DNA from: JBCCTJ01 sp039198585
GTDB lineage: Bacteria; Bacteroidota; Bacteroidia; Cytophagales; Amoebophilaceae
Length of the DNA stretch: 33,651 bases
Assembly: GCA_039198585.1 (NCBI GenBank)
Contig: JBCCTJ010000010.1
Span: 1 to 33,651, forward strand
Direction: 5' to 3'
Positions 1-9,373 of this stretch are shown here, in pieces (the stretch's first letter is position 1; the number at the start of each line of letters is the position of its first letter). Both the position numbers and the translations under genes were made by a program. The notes beneath the pieces were generated by a model, which ran no database searches, was not told the origin of the DNA, and worked only from the letters and a program-made list of their open reading frames with translations.

Positions 1-98
1 AGGGGAGCAAAAGCTCCATTTTTACCAAATAAGGGTATGCCTTCTCTGAATTGCTTCAAGGCTTTTGCTTTCATTTCTTCTAAGGTGTGTTTGTTCAT
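1..98 (-). mobile_element. IS256-type transposase, N-terminal fragment running off the left edge
   Basis: Read on the minus strand from the ATG at 98-96, the first 32 codons encode MNKHTLEEMKAKALKQFREG followed by IPLFGKNGAFAPL. The 'LFGK.GAFAPLL' stretch is typical of the start of IS256-family DDE transposases, which act in cut-and-paste or copy-out transposition. Only the N-terminus is in the window, so I cannot say whether the gene is intact. The outer end of the element probably lies near 140-168, where the minus strand reads GGGGAGTGTAATTTAAACTC, a plausible terminal inverted repeat. The other end is outside the window, so this is unproven. Confidence 0.7.
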
Positions 99-139
99 AA
101 TGTCTAAGGTTAAATGTTAAATAATCAAAGTTAAATTTT

Positions 140-168
140 CTGTAGACAGAGTTTAAATTACACTCCCC
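140..168 (-). repeat. Candidate terminal inverted repeat of the left-edge IS
   Basis: About 45-70 bp upstream of the transposase start the minus strand carries a GTGTAATTTAAAC-type sequence, which fits the outer end of an IS256-like element. A related but diverged stretch (CTGTAGACA, then GTGTAAATTA) lies at about 287-330 and may be a decayed second end. The partner repeat would be off the left edge. The rest of 222-496 holds only AT-rich intergenic sequence and a short tandem 'tagctatt' duplication near 224-240; I see no gene there. Confidence 0.3.
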
Positions 169-496
169 ATAGAAAAAATGGAGTGCTCTCTCTTGGCACA
201 TGGGGGTTTGACAGCACAGCAATTAGCTATTAGCTATTAGATTTGGGCCTAGAATGCCTCCTCATTTAACTTTATATTTTGACACTGTAGACAAGGTTTA
301 GAGAAGCCTTCGACAAAGTGTAAATTATACATGCTGTACACTCTCTTATTCAAGTCAAGAGTAGACTCCATTTAATTAGAATTGATGTCCAATCTTCTTG
401 AACCTTGACTACCTACTTCGAATCAATCATGTATAATGGTGAACTTTCTATTTTCTTTATAGAAAATATTGTATTATTGTTTTCTATTATTTTTTT

Positions 497-1213
497 ATGA
501 CTATACCCTCCAAAAAATACAATAATCCTTTTACACCAATAGGGTTTCGCGTTTTTTTAAGAAGAGATGTGCCTATTATGGCAATAGTTATGTTATTATG
601 TATCTTTCTTTTTTTTCTTTTCTGTCATCAAACCTGCTTAGTAGCGCCTGCAGCTAAGCAGCTGGCATGGGCTAATAGAGAAGTTGCTATCCTCCATGCT
701 TTTTTCGTTTCTACTATTTCTTTGTTATTAGTTACGGATACCATATCCGCTGTTGCTTGGCAATTGATGCTCAATGTAACACGTGGCTTTTTACTTTCTG
801 ATACGGTTCTTATGCTTTTATACCCTACGGTAACTAGCAACATATGGTTAGATGTGACTCATCATGTTATTCTTTTTTGGATTACGCTCTATGCTTACAA
901 AGGACAAAAAAATATGGCTCTAGGATTAATAGCAGAAATTACGCTTGTCCCCCTTTATTTTTCTTGGTATATGCTAAAATGGAGTATGCAGGGAAGCACT
1001 CTCTTTATCATAGTAGCTATCATTACTTTGCTTAGCTATTTTTTTCTAAGAATTGGTGTTTTCAGTTATTTGCTTGTGAAACTATGGAAACAATATATCA
1101 ATCAGGAAAATGGCATAGGTATCCTACAGTTGATCATTTTCTTTCCTATTATTTTAATGAATTATCTATGGTTTTATCGACTCCTTCAGCATGCTTTTCG
1201 ATTCTTATTATAA
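497..1213 (+). CDS. TLC-domain (TRAM/LAG1/CLN8, TLCD4-like) membrane protein, copy 1
   Basis: 238 aa with about seven hydrophobic segments, so an integral membrane protein. In order I see the TLC signatures: a W58xxR61 pair then LHA at 66-68 opening helix 2; D102 then LMLLYP at 105-110; LDVTHH at 118-123; a conserved acidic residue E147; W157; FLRIGVFSY at 183-191; and a final-helix MNYLWFYRLL at 221-230. This order matches eukaryotic TLCD4/TMEM56-type TLC proteins, which are lipid-associated membrane proteins of the ER or plasma membrane. The ceramide-synthase Lag1 motif (HD..D..LE) is absent, so N-acyltransferase activity is unlikely. The gene is followed 221 bp later by a paralogue of the same length. 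The TLC fold is mainly eukaryotic, so I infer transfer from a host. Function in the bacterium is unknown; binding or altering host-derived lipids is a guess. Confidence 0.75.
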   Translation: MTIPSKKYNNPFTPIGFRVFLRRDVPIMAIVMLLCIFLFFLFCHQTCLVAPAAKQLAWANREVAILHAFFVSTISLLLVTDTISAVAWQLMLNVTRGFLLSDTVLMLLYPTVTSNIWLDVTHHVILFWITLYAYKGQKNMALGLIAEITLVPLYFSWYMLKWSMQGSTLFIIVAIITLLSYFFLRIGVFSYLLVKLWKQYINQENGIGILQLIIFFPIILMNYLWFYRLLQHAFRFLL

Positions 1214-1406
1214 AACAAGTAAAGAAAAAAGAGGATAGTAATAAGATATGGTACCTATTAAGAATGAAATAAATTGATCAAGACAGTGTCTTTGATGATA
1301 ACAAGGTATGTTATCATACTACTCTATAAAAATAGGCTTGCTACGCTCAATTAAGAATAAGTTTTACCAATCAGCTAACGCTAAAGTATTCTTCTGTTTA
1401 AAATAT

Positions 1407-1414
1407 TATATTTG
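1407..1414 (+). promoter_or_regulatory. -7 element of the second TLC gene
   Basis: TATATTTG fits the Bacteroidota -7 consensus TAnnTTTG and ends 20 bp before the ATG at 1435. No good -33 TTTG is seen at the expected distance, so support is moderate. Confidence 0.4.
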
Positions 1415-1434
1415 CCCTTTTAACTTTTAGCCAT

Positions 1435-2148
1435 ATGACTTATTTAAGAAATGAGAAAAATAACCCTTTTACTGCTTCAGGTTTTCATCTTTTTCTTAGA
1501 AAAAACGTTCCTATTATTTTATTAGGTATAGTTTTTTATGTGATTGCTTTCTTGTTTTTTAATCGTCAAACAGTTGTAGTAGTACCTCCCTCACGTCAAC
1601 TTGCTTGGGCTAGCAGGCTTGTATCCTCCCTACACGCTGTTATTGCTTTCACAAGCGCTCTCTTGTTTTTAACCCACACCATAACTTCTAAGGCTTGGGA
1701 TACCTTAATGAATGCTAGTAGAGCGTATGTGCTTTATGATATAGGGTTGATGCTACTATATCCTGCTACTAGTAGTAGTATCCAGTTGGATGTAAGTCAT
1801 CACATGATTTTGTTTTTTATCATGCTATTTACTTTTCGTCATGCTCGCTACATTGCTATGGGACTCCTTTGTGAGATTACTCAGATTCCTTTTTATATAT
1901 CTTGGTATCTTTTGAAGTGGGATATGGATTCGACCATGCTTTTCAAGATATTTGCTTTTTTAACTCTCTTGATCTGCTTTATTTTTAGGGTGTGCTTATT
2001 TAGCTATATTATTTACAGGCTGATCAGGGACTATGTTTATGATAAAGAGCTAATTACTATCCCTGAAATACTGACATTTGTCCCTATTGCCTGTATGAAT
2101 TATTATTGGTTTTATCTATTGGTGCAAAAAGCTATTGATTCGTTTTAG
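1435..2148 (+). CDS. TLC-domain (TLCD4-like) membrane protein, copy 2
   Basis: 237 aa paralogue of the gene just upstream; the two align without gaps over roughly the first 170 residues and share every TLC landmark: QLAWASR at 55-61, SLHA at 65-68, YD at 101-102 with LMLLYP at 105-110, LDVSHH at 118-123, E147, YISWYLLKW at 154-162, FRVCLFSY, and a terminal MNYYWFYLL. About seven hydrophobic segments are predicted by eye. Conserved positions concentrate in the TLC motifs while loops differ, which fits an old duplication under selection rather than a recent copy. It has its own promoter-like box (TATATTTG), so the copies may be transcribed separately. Role unknown; as for copy 1, lipid handling is inferred only from the eukaryotic family. 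Nothing obvious is seen in 2149-2346. Confidence 0.75.
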   Translation: MTYLRNEKNNPFTASGFHLFLRKNVPIILLGIVFYVIAFLFFNRQTVVVVPPSRQLAWASRLVSSLHAVIAFTSALLFLTHTITSKAWDTLMNASRAYVLYDIGLMLLYPATSSSIQLDVSHHMILFFIMLFTFRHARYIAMGLLCEITQIPFYISWYLLKWDMDSTMLFKIFAFLTLLICFIFRVCLFSYIIYRLIRDYVYDKELITIPEILTFVPIACMNYYWFYLLVQKAIDSF

Positions 2149-2346
2149 TATGCTAGGGGGTTCTACTTTCTCCTGAGCTATGGTTTAGACATAGCGAACC
2201 TAAAAGATCTTCCGCAGTAATCAATAACTCTTAGTAAGGAGCTCTACTATAGCGCTAATCAATAAAATTGAAGTTCAAGAACATGAATAAAATGATACAT
2301 AGCCAATTCCTTTAGGGAATAATAAGTTGTTTCCTTAGAAAGTACT

Positions 2347-2376
2347 TTTGACAAATCAGTTGACTCTTTATATTTG
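2347..2376 (+). promoter_or_regulatory. Bacteroidota-type -33/-7 promoter of cca
   Basis: TTTG at 2347-2350, an 18-bp spacer, and TATATTTG at 2369-2376 closely fit the Bacteroidota promoter (TTTG, about 19 bp, TAnnTTTG). Transcription should begin some 5-7 bases downstream, at or next to the ATG at 2383. The mRNA would then be leaderless or nearly so, and the upstream TTG at 2374 could not serve as the start. Confidence 0.6.
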
Positions 2377-2382
2377 TGCTTT

Positions 2383-3801
2383 ATGAATTATCGCAGCTTA
2401 CTAAATCAATATCCTTTGTTTAGTCTAATAGGGAAAGTAGCAGATCGCTATGGACTAGAAGTCTATGTGGTAGGTGGATTTGTCCGTGATCTTTTTCTAC
2501 AGCGTCCCTGTAAGGATGTGGATATTGTCTGTGTCGGAGATGGTGTTGTATTAGCTAATCACTTTGCGCGTGAGATAGGAGTTTCAAAAGTGGCTATTTT
2601 TAAAAAATTTGGAACTGCTATGCTACGCTGGGAAGAATGGCAGATAGAATTTGTAGGAGCTCGCAAAGAATCCTATTTGCCAAATTCTCGCAATCCTATC
2701 GTCCAACCAGGATCTCTTAAAGATGATATTTTTCGTCGTGATTTTACTATCAATACGCTATCACTGAACCTCAACCAGCCAACTTTTGGAGACTTAGTAG
2801 ACATGTGTAAAGGAATTTTAGACTTAGATAAAGGAATTATCCAGACCCCTTTAGATCCTGCACAGACTTTTACTGATGATCCATTGCGTATGTTGCGTGC
2901 TATACGCTTTGCTAATCAACTCCAGTTTACCATCTTACCTGTTACATGGTCAGCTATTCAGCAAGAGGCTTATCGTATGCTTATCCTTCCTCAAGAAAGA
3001 ATTACGGATGAGTTCAATAAAATACTCTTATCCTCCACACCTGATAAGGGAATTGATATGCTCGATCAAGCTGGGCTACTTAGGTACATTCTTCCTGAAA
3101 TGGAAGCCTTAAAAAAAGTTGATAAAATAGGGCAAAATAGTCACAAAGACAATTTTAAACATACCTTACAAGTAGTTAGAAATGTCGCTAATGTTTCTGA
3201 CAACTTATGGCTTCGCTGGGCTGCTCTTCTGCATGATATTGCAAAACCTGCGACAAAAGGATTTGATGCAAAAGTAGGCTTTACTTTCCATGGGCATGAG
3301 AAATTAGGTGCCAAAATGGTTGCCCCAATTTTTAGGCGCCTTAAACTTCCCTTGAAGCAGGAAATGCGTTATGTTAAAAAGTTAGTACGCCTACACTTGC
3401 GCCACATTCCCCTTATAGAAAATGATGTGACGTATTCCGCTATTAGGCGCTTTATCCATGATACTGGTGATGAGCTCGAAGATCTTATTACCCTTTGCAG
3501 GGCAGATATTACTTCTCACAACCCCTATAAGGTAAAACGCTACTTATCTAATTTTGAGAAGCTAGAAGCTAGTATTAAAGCAGTGGAAGATAGTGATCGT
3601 ATTAGACACTTAGAACCTGTTATTGATGGTCATCAAATCATGGATATATTTCAAATCGATCCTTGTAGTAAAATCGGCATGATTAAATCAGCACTTAAGG
3701 AGGCTATTTTAGAAGGCCAGGTAAGCAATCAGAGAGATGAACTTTATCCCTATGTGCTCAAAAAAGGCAAAGAGCTTGGATTAACCCCTAAAAGTGGGTA
3801 A
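2383..3801 (+). CDS. cca: CCA tRNA nucleotidyltransferase with HD domain
   Basis: 472 aa. Cytosolic enzyme that adds or repairs the 3'-terminal CCA of tRNAs using CTP and ATP. The class II nucleotidyltransferase head is clear: GGFVRD at 31-36, metal-binding DVD at 45-47, RRDFTINTL, then DDPLRMLRAIRFANQL (the nucleotide-recognition region) and ERITDEF. A C-terminal HD phosphohydrolase-like domain follows, with H284-D285 in the context LLHDIAKP. Length and layout match Bacteroidota CCA/poly(A)-polymerase-family proteins. I chose the ATG at 2383 over the in-frame TTG at 2374 because the promoter -7 box overlaps the latter. The tRNA-Pro gene in this window lacks an encoded CCA, which makes this enzyme essential. 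It is surrounded by TLC genes and looks monocistronic. Confidence 0.9.
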   Translation: MNYRSLLNQYPLFSLIGKVADRYGLEVYVVGGFVRDLFLQRPCKDVDIVCVGDGVVLANHFAREIGVSKVAIFKKFGTAMLRWEEWQIEFVGARKESYLPNSRNPIVQPGSLKDDIFRRDFTINTLSLNLNQPTFGDLVDMCKGILDLDKGIIQTPLDPAQTFTDDPLRMLRAIRFANQLQFTILPVTWSAIQQEAYRMLILPQERITDEFNKILLSSTPDKGIDMLDQAGLLRYILPEMEALKKVDKIGQNSHKDNFKHTLQVVRNVANVSDNLWLRWAALLHDIAKPATKGFDAKVGFTFHGHEKLGAKMVAPIFRRLKLPLKQEMRYVKKLVRLHLRHIPLIENDVTYSAIRRFIHDTGDELEDLITLCRADITSHNPYKVKRYLSNFEKLEASIKAVEDSDRIRHLEPVIDGHQIMDIFQIDPCSKIGMIKSALKEAILEGQVSNQRDELYPYVLKKGKELGLTPKSG

Positions 3802-3842
3802 ATCCAAAAGGTCAATATAAAATACTATATTACGGCGTAAGC

Positions 3843-4327
3843 TTGATTCATTCAAACATTGAGTACTCGCTCAAGTATTTAGTAACCTTTGATCATGTTA
3901 TCAATAATAAGTGCATACTACAAAGAGGACGCTATTCACTTTGCCTAATGAGTTTACATGGCGTTTTATATGCTATTGTCTATACACTAGTCATATCTCA
4001 TAAAGCTGTTTTCAATGCTTTACAATATCTCCAAATCACGGATAAGGCGATGAGATTTTTACATGTTATCCCGATTGTCATAATTACTTTACTCTATTTA
4101 ATTGGATACATTACAAAAACGCTTTTTGTAATTTGCTTGTCTTTATCACAAGGCATTTAATGTATGATATTTTCCTGATGCTCTTCTTTGAGCTAAAAAA
4201 ATTAGCAAAAAATAGGCATACAATCAGTAGTCTCATTTACGCATCATTACCCTTGACCCTATATAAGCATAATAGTCAGGATCTATCATTCAGAGCTCTC
4301 CATATTATTTATTCCGTTATTTATTGA
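3843..4327 (+). pseudogene. Probable broken third TLC-domain gene
   Basis: Two overlapping reading segments, 3843-4160 and 4133-4327, lie in different frames. Together they recall the TLC pattern: RGRYSLCLMSLHGVLYAIVY in the first resembles the W..R..S.LHA opening of the two complete TLC proteins upstream. After a frame change near 4133-4160, TRHLMYDIFLMLFF resembles TRGFLLSDTVLMLLYP, and a hydrophobic HTISSLIYASLPLTLY resembles the HH...LFWITLY segment. The spacing between the two landmarks is about 30 residues longer than in the intact copies, and the HH pair and LYP are lost. I read it as a diverged, frameshifted third member. It could instead be an unrelated membrane-protein fragment; no long intact frame exists here. 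Confidence 0.45.
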
Positions 4328-4389
4328 GATGGGTTGCTATCTATTTTTTAACTTTGCTGGTAGTAATTTCTGTTTTAGCGTAACTTCTT

Positions 4390-5304
4390 ATGACCAAACA
4401 ATATCATATCCCTGTTATGTTACATGACGCCTTAGATGGGTTACTCCTTAAGCCAGGAGGTATCTATGTTGATCTTACATTTGGAGGTGGAGGCCATTCT
4501 ATTAGCTTATTGAAGCGGCTAAAAGAGGGTGCATTATGGGCATTTGATCAAGATCCGGATGCTTTGCTAGAAGCCAAAAAAATAGAAGACCCAAGGTTCC
4601 ATTTTATTCGAGCCAACTTTCGTTTCTTTGCTCCTATTCTGCGTAGCTTAGGGGTTGATCGTGTTGATGGTATTCTTGTAGACTTAGGAACCTCTTCGCA
4701 TCAGCTCAATCAAGCTAATCGAGGCTTTGCAGCTCGCTTGGATGGCACATTAGATATGCGTATGCATGCTACTGGTGAGCTGACAGCTTCAAAAGTGGTT
4801 AATTCTTTCTCTCAACAGCAATTAGTGAAAATATTCCAAGACTATAGCGATATTACCAATAGCAAAAGGCTTGCTCGAGAGATTGTACAAGCACGTCAAA
4901 TACAACCCATTCATACGACTGCACAACTTAGAGAAGCTATCCATTCCTGTCTTCCACCTTATCGTGACTATCAATACCTGGCAAAAGTATTTCAGGCACT
5001 CCGTATTGCTGTTAATGACGAAATACAAGCCTTAGAAGCAATGATGGCAGATGTTCCTAACATGCTTAACCCGAGAGGAAGGTGGGTTGTCATCAGTTAT
5101 CACTCTGGAGAAGACAGAGTAGTCAAACGCTTTATTCAGTATGGCAATAAAACAGGAAAGCCAAAAAAAGACTTTTATGGTAATCTTATACGCCCTTTAG
5201 AGCCTGTCTATAGAAAAGTATTAAAGCCTACGCAAGAAGAAATTAAGCTCAATAATTCTGCGCGCAGTGCACGTATGCGAATAGCTACTCCTACTATTTT
5301 CTGA
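4390..5304 (+). CDS. rsmH: 16S rRNA (cytosine(1402)-N4)-methyltransferase RsmH
   Basis: 304 aa. Cytosolic SAM-dependent enzyme that methylates N4 of C1402 in the decoding centre of 16S rRNA. Family features: YHIPVMLHDALDGL at the N-terminus, the SAM-binding VDLTFGGGGHS (about 27-37), the acidic FDQDPDAL, ILVDLGTSSHQL, GFAARLDGTLDMRM (the family's substrate region), QALRIAVNDE, and the C-terminal VISYHSGEDRVVKRF and SARMR. Length is normal (about 300). In most bacteria rsmH (mraW) sits in the dcw cluster between mraZ and ftsL/ftsI. Here it stands alone between a broken TLC gene and a zinc-finger pseudogene, so the cluster is broken up in this genome. Confidence 0.93.
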   Translation: MTKQYHIPVMLHDALDGLLLKPGGIYVDLTFGGGGHSISLLKRLKEGALWAFDQDPDALLEAKKIEDPRFHFIRANFRFFAPILRSLGVDRVDGILVDLGTSSHQLNQANRGFAARLDGTLDMRMHATGELTASKVVNSFSQQQLVKIFQDYSDITNSKRLAREIVQARQIQPIHTTAQLREAIHSCLPPYRDYQYLAKVFQALRIAVNDEIQALEAMMADVPNMLNPRGRWVVISYHSGEDRVVKRFIQYGNKTGKPKKDFYGNLIRPLEPVYRKVLKPTQEEIKLNNSARSARMRIATPTIF

Positions 5305-5384
5305 AAAAAGGCTGCTGTTTCATAGATCAGTTATGAATGAATAGTAAAACGTAGAGACGATGCTACTCTTGTTAGTGACATGAT

Positions 5385-6235
5385 GCTTCATGGTATTGAA
5401 GCATCTTCTTCTCTTTTAAACTTTTTATCACCATACTTGCAAGAAAAAGGCCTCTCATCCAAGTGAACCTCTTTGATATGATTTTTACAGTTTTTTTGTC
5501 TATTAAATGACTGATTACAAATAGAACTTGTTGTATTCGTGTGAATATTTTCATGTTTTTTTCAGTTACTCTCAAATCTAAAACATTTATTGCAAAATGA
5601 ACAGCCAAAAGGATTTTCACTTGTATGGATTCTTTAATGCTTATTTAGTGAAATCAGTTTTGTAAAGCCTCGATTACAGAAATCGCACTTGAAAAGATCG
5701 CCTGTATGCAGTCTCATATGATCTTTTCAATATCTTTTTCTACTTAGTTCTTTTCTACATTCTTGGTACGAAAAAGGTTTTGGGTTCTTATGTTTAGCTT
5801 CGTTGTTTTTCCTACTGTTGAGCGTAAATTTTTGGTTACACACTTGGCAGAAGCATTTCTTTTCTTAGCAGTCTTAGCTCCATTTTTTTGGTTCATTTTT
5901 TGGCTGTTTGCTTTCTTTTTTTTGACTGCTGATTTTGAAGATTGACTATGAGAATGTGTACCATTTGCTGGCTGTATCGACGGTTAAACTACGGGTGGGC
6001 TTTGCTGAGTACTTTGTTCCCCTTTTTCTACTTTGTTTGGTGAATTACTACCAGTCTCGGGTTGTTTTGATAACAATATAAATAAAGGAGGAAGTGGTAC
6101 ACTACCATTGTCATAGAAGTCATATCTTCGTTGGAAAGAATAGGGAGTATTCCAGCTGGGAGCGAAGTGAGAATCATTATGTGATAGTGAAAAATAGTTA
6201 TTGCATAGCTGTGTACTGTTCAAACTTGCTTGCAT
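5385..6235 (-). pseudogene. Decayed eukaryote-type C2H2 zinc-finger protein gene (about six fingers)
   Basis: Reading the minus strand, an ATG at 6235 opens a polar N-terminal region (84 codons to a stop at about 5984), then in the same frame a Ser/Lys-rich stretch (SHSQSSKSAVKKKKANSQK). After a frame change near 5860 comes a run of C2H2 fingers down to about 5400. Finger 3 is FKCDFCNRGFTKLISLNKH then stop, RIH; finger 4 is FGCSFCNKCFRFESN, stop, KKHENIH; finger 2 is YQECRKELSRKRY, stop, KDHMRLH. All keep the C-x2-C-x12-H-x3-H spacing and have linkers (HTGDLFKC, HTSENPFGC, HLDERPFSC) resembling the eukaryotic TGEKPF linker. Stops replace codons usual for Leu at finger position 10, and some Cys are lost (Tyr, Ser, Gly). 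At least four in-frame stops and one frameshift show it is dead. Tandem TGEKP-linked fingers are a eukaryotic nuclear DNA-binding design, so I infer a gene acquired from a host and later lost. Confidence 0.85.
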
Positions 6236-6430
6236 AGGAAAATGTATAATTTTTATTTTGATAGCTACTGACAGAGTGTCTTCTTTCTGATGGCATGATC
6301 CTGATGCTCAGATTAAGGGAAAAATCTGACGACAAATTAGCATCATGGTTGTTAGAAACTTTTTCTTCTAATATGATTGGTTATAAAGAGAAACTACGAT
6401 TATAATTTTCATGCATTGGTTGTATCGAAT

Positions 6431-6464
6431 AGTAGGATGGCTCATAGCTATGAGCCATCCTACT
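6431..6464. repeat. Perfect 34-bp palindrome in a divergent intergenic region
   Basis: AGTAGGATGGCTCATAG is followed at once by its exact reverse complement, with no loop. It lies between the starts of the minus-strand zinc-finger pseudogene and the plus-strand gene at 6731. A second short dyad follows (GCAAGTG at 6474-6480, CACTTGC at 6496-6502). A third has arms GTTGACTAGTT at 6540-6550 and AACTAGTCGAC at 6610-6620 (one mismatch). No T-run follows the palindrome, so a simple intrinsic terminator is unlikely. It could be an operator, an IS end or a bidirectional terminator remnant. The rest of 6236-6730 shows no gene. Confidence 0.8.
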
Positions 6465-6665
6465 ACTTACAAAGCAAGTGAGTGCTATCTTGAGCCACTT
6501 GCAACTCTTAAAAAGATAGGAGTATGAATAAAAAACTAAGTTGACTAGTTGTTATTCTTATAAAATACATAATAAGTTGCTGCCAGTTCTAAGACGCGCT
6601 AACATACATAACTAGTCGACTAATGCGCTTATTTTGCCAATGGTAGGGAGTAAATTGTATGATGG

Positions 6666-6697
6666 TTTACTTGATTGATGTTGACTGCTTAAATTTG
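6666..6697 (+). promoter_or_regulatory. Candidate promoter of the gene at 6731
   Basis: TAAATTTG at 6690-6697 fits the Bacteroidota -7 box TAnnTTTG; TTTA at 6666-6669, 20 bp upstream, is a three-of-four match to the -33 TTTG. The start codon is 33 bp downstream. Confidence 0.45.
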
Positions 6698-6730
6698 CTC
6701 ATTAACTTTCTTACTATCTAAAATCTAAAA

Positions 6731-7702
6731 ATGATTAAACGACGATTAAAGACCTTCTTACTTTTTGCTTTTTTAAGTTTAAGTTTTTCGCACCATTATC
6801 TACAAGCTTCTTGGTATGATTACTTTCGGAGTAAAATAACTGGTAAAATGTCGCAAGAGGAAAAATATCGCAGGAACAAAAAGCGAGTTGCTATCCTATC
6901 TACTGTTGTAGTGATTATAGGGGGTGTTACCTATTTAGTCAAACGTTATGCACTTTTTCAAGTTTGGTTTGGTGCAAGCCGCATGAAAGAGCAGGCTCAA
7001 CAAGAGCAACTGATCAAAGATTTTGAGGCTGCTATTCAGACAAAGAATACAATCGATGATCTTATAAAAATGTTCCCTAAAGAACAAAAATTACTAACTA
7101 GCATCATCCAAAAAGATACGAATGTTTTTCTATCAATGCTGGAAGCTGATTATGAATTTGATGATATGAAAAAACTAATTCAAACAACTAACTTGTCATC
7201 CTCTGAGCAAAATGCATTATTCAAAGAGACTAAGTCCCGTGTAGAAATACAAACTAAGCAGTATATCAAAGGGTTGCAAGAAGCTATCAACAGTAGGAAT
7301 GATGAACAGGAAAAACATTACAAAAATCTTGTTAAGAGGTTCTTACAAAAGATTTGGGCTATTGGTGAAGATACTAATAAATATTGGCTACAGGGTATCA
7401 TCAAAGAGTACCCCTTTTTGTTATCACTCGAAATTTTACCAAAACAATATACGGAAGAGGAGCTACAAAAAACTGTTCAAGCAGTTTTTGAAGAACTAGT
7501 TAAAGAGGCAATAGATCAAGGAAACTATCCGGAACAAAAGGCTAAGATAAATGAGCTTTTTAAGTCGAAATTTTCTAGTTATTATATTTTGCATTCTTTT
7601 ATTACTAATATTACTAAACAAGAAAATATATATAGTGATAATAAAGGAACATTAGATTTTATTGGTTGGCTTAAAGCTAAAACATATTTCAATGTTGTTT
7701 GA
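6731..7702 (+). CDS. Secreted or membrane-anchored helical protein of unknown function
   Basis: 323 aa, family not recognised. Residues 1-26 look like a signal peptide (basic start, hydrophobic core ending near HHYLQAS). A polar, lysine-rich stretch follows, then a transmembrane segment at about 53-69 (VAILSTVVVIIGGVTYLV). The rest (about 75-323) is charged and mostly helical, with repeated short blocks such as DFEAAIQTKNTIDDLIKMFP and KGLQEAINSRNDEQEKHYKN, which may be weak helical repeats. No catalytic motif is visible. The signal-plus-single-anchor layout is shared with the PARG-like, ATAD3-like and ubiquitin-fold proteins elsewhere in the window. A promoter-like box lies just upstream, and the gene appears to be monocistronic, 119 bp ahead of atpD. 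Confidence 0.7.
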   Translation: MIKRRLKTFLLFAFLSLSFSHHYLQASWYDYFRSKITGKMSQEEKYRRNKKRVAILSTVVVIIGGVTYLVKRYALFQVWFGASRMKEQAQQEQLIKDFEAAIQTKNTIDDLIKMFPKEQKLLTSIIQKDTNVFLSMLEADYEFDDMKKLIQTTNLSSSEQNALFKETKSRVEIQTKQYIKGLQEAINSRNDEQEKHYKNLVKRFLQKIWAIGEDTNKYWLQGIIKEYPFLLSLEILPKQYTEEELQKTVQAVFEELVKEAIDQGNYPEQKAKINELFKSKFSSYYILHSFITNITKQENIYSDNKGTLDFIGWLKAKTYFNVV

Positions 7703-7815
7703 TTCTTATGCTGACTATTCTAGTTATTTTCATCATATTTCCTCCAAATAGCATTATTATTGTGCCAATACGAAAACAAAAAATTTGCCTGTCAGAGATT
7801 ATACCATTCAAGTAA

Positions 7816-9327
<1,512 letters not shown>

Positions 9328-9373
9328 ACTAATTCTCTAGTAAATTTTATCAAAAATGTGCTATATACAAGTA

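Noticed and set aside
22..222. Open frame of 66 codons on the minus strand at the left end
   Set aside because: It overlaps the better-supported IS256-like transposase start in another frame and matches no family.
497..1213. Ceramide synthase (Lag1-type) identity for the TLC genes
   Set aside because: The Lag1 motif with the HD..D..LE catalytic residues is absent; the match is to TLCD4-like proteins.
4133..4327. 64-codon frame as an independent small gene
   Set aside because: It overlaps the preceding frame and looks like the continuation of a frameshifted TLC-like gene, with no start context of its own.
5372..5620. 82-codon minus-strand frame inside the zinc-finger region
   Set aside because: It is in a different frame from the C2H2 fingers and has no recognisable content; the finger frame explains the sequence.
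5763..5945. Plus-strand 60-codon hydrophobic frame
   Set aside because: It is the complement of the Lys-rich and first-finger part of the zinc-finger pseudogene; hydrophobicity comes from reading Lys codons backwards.
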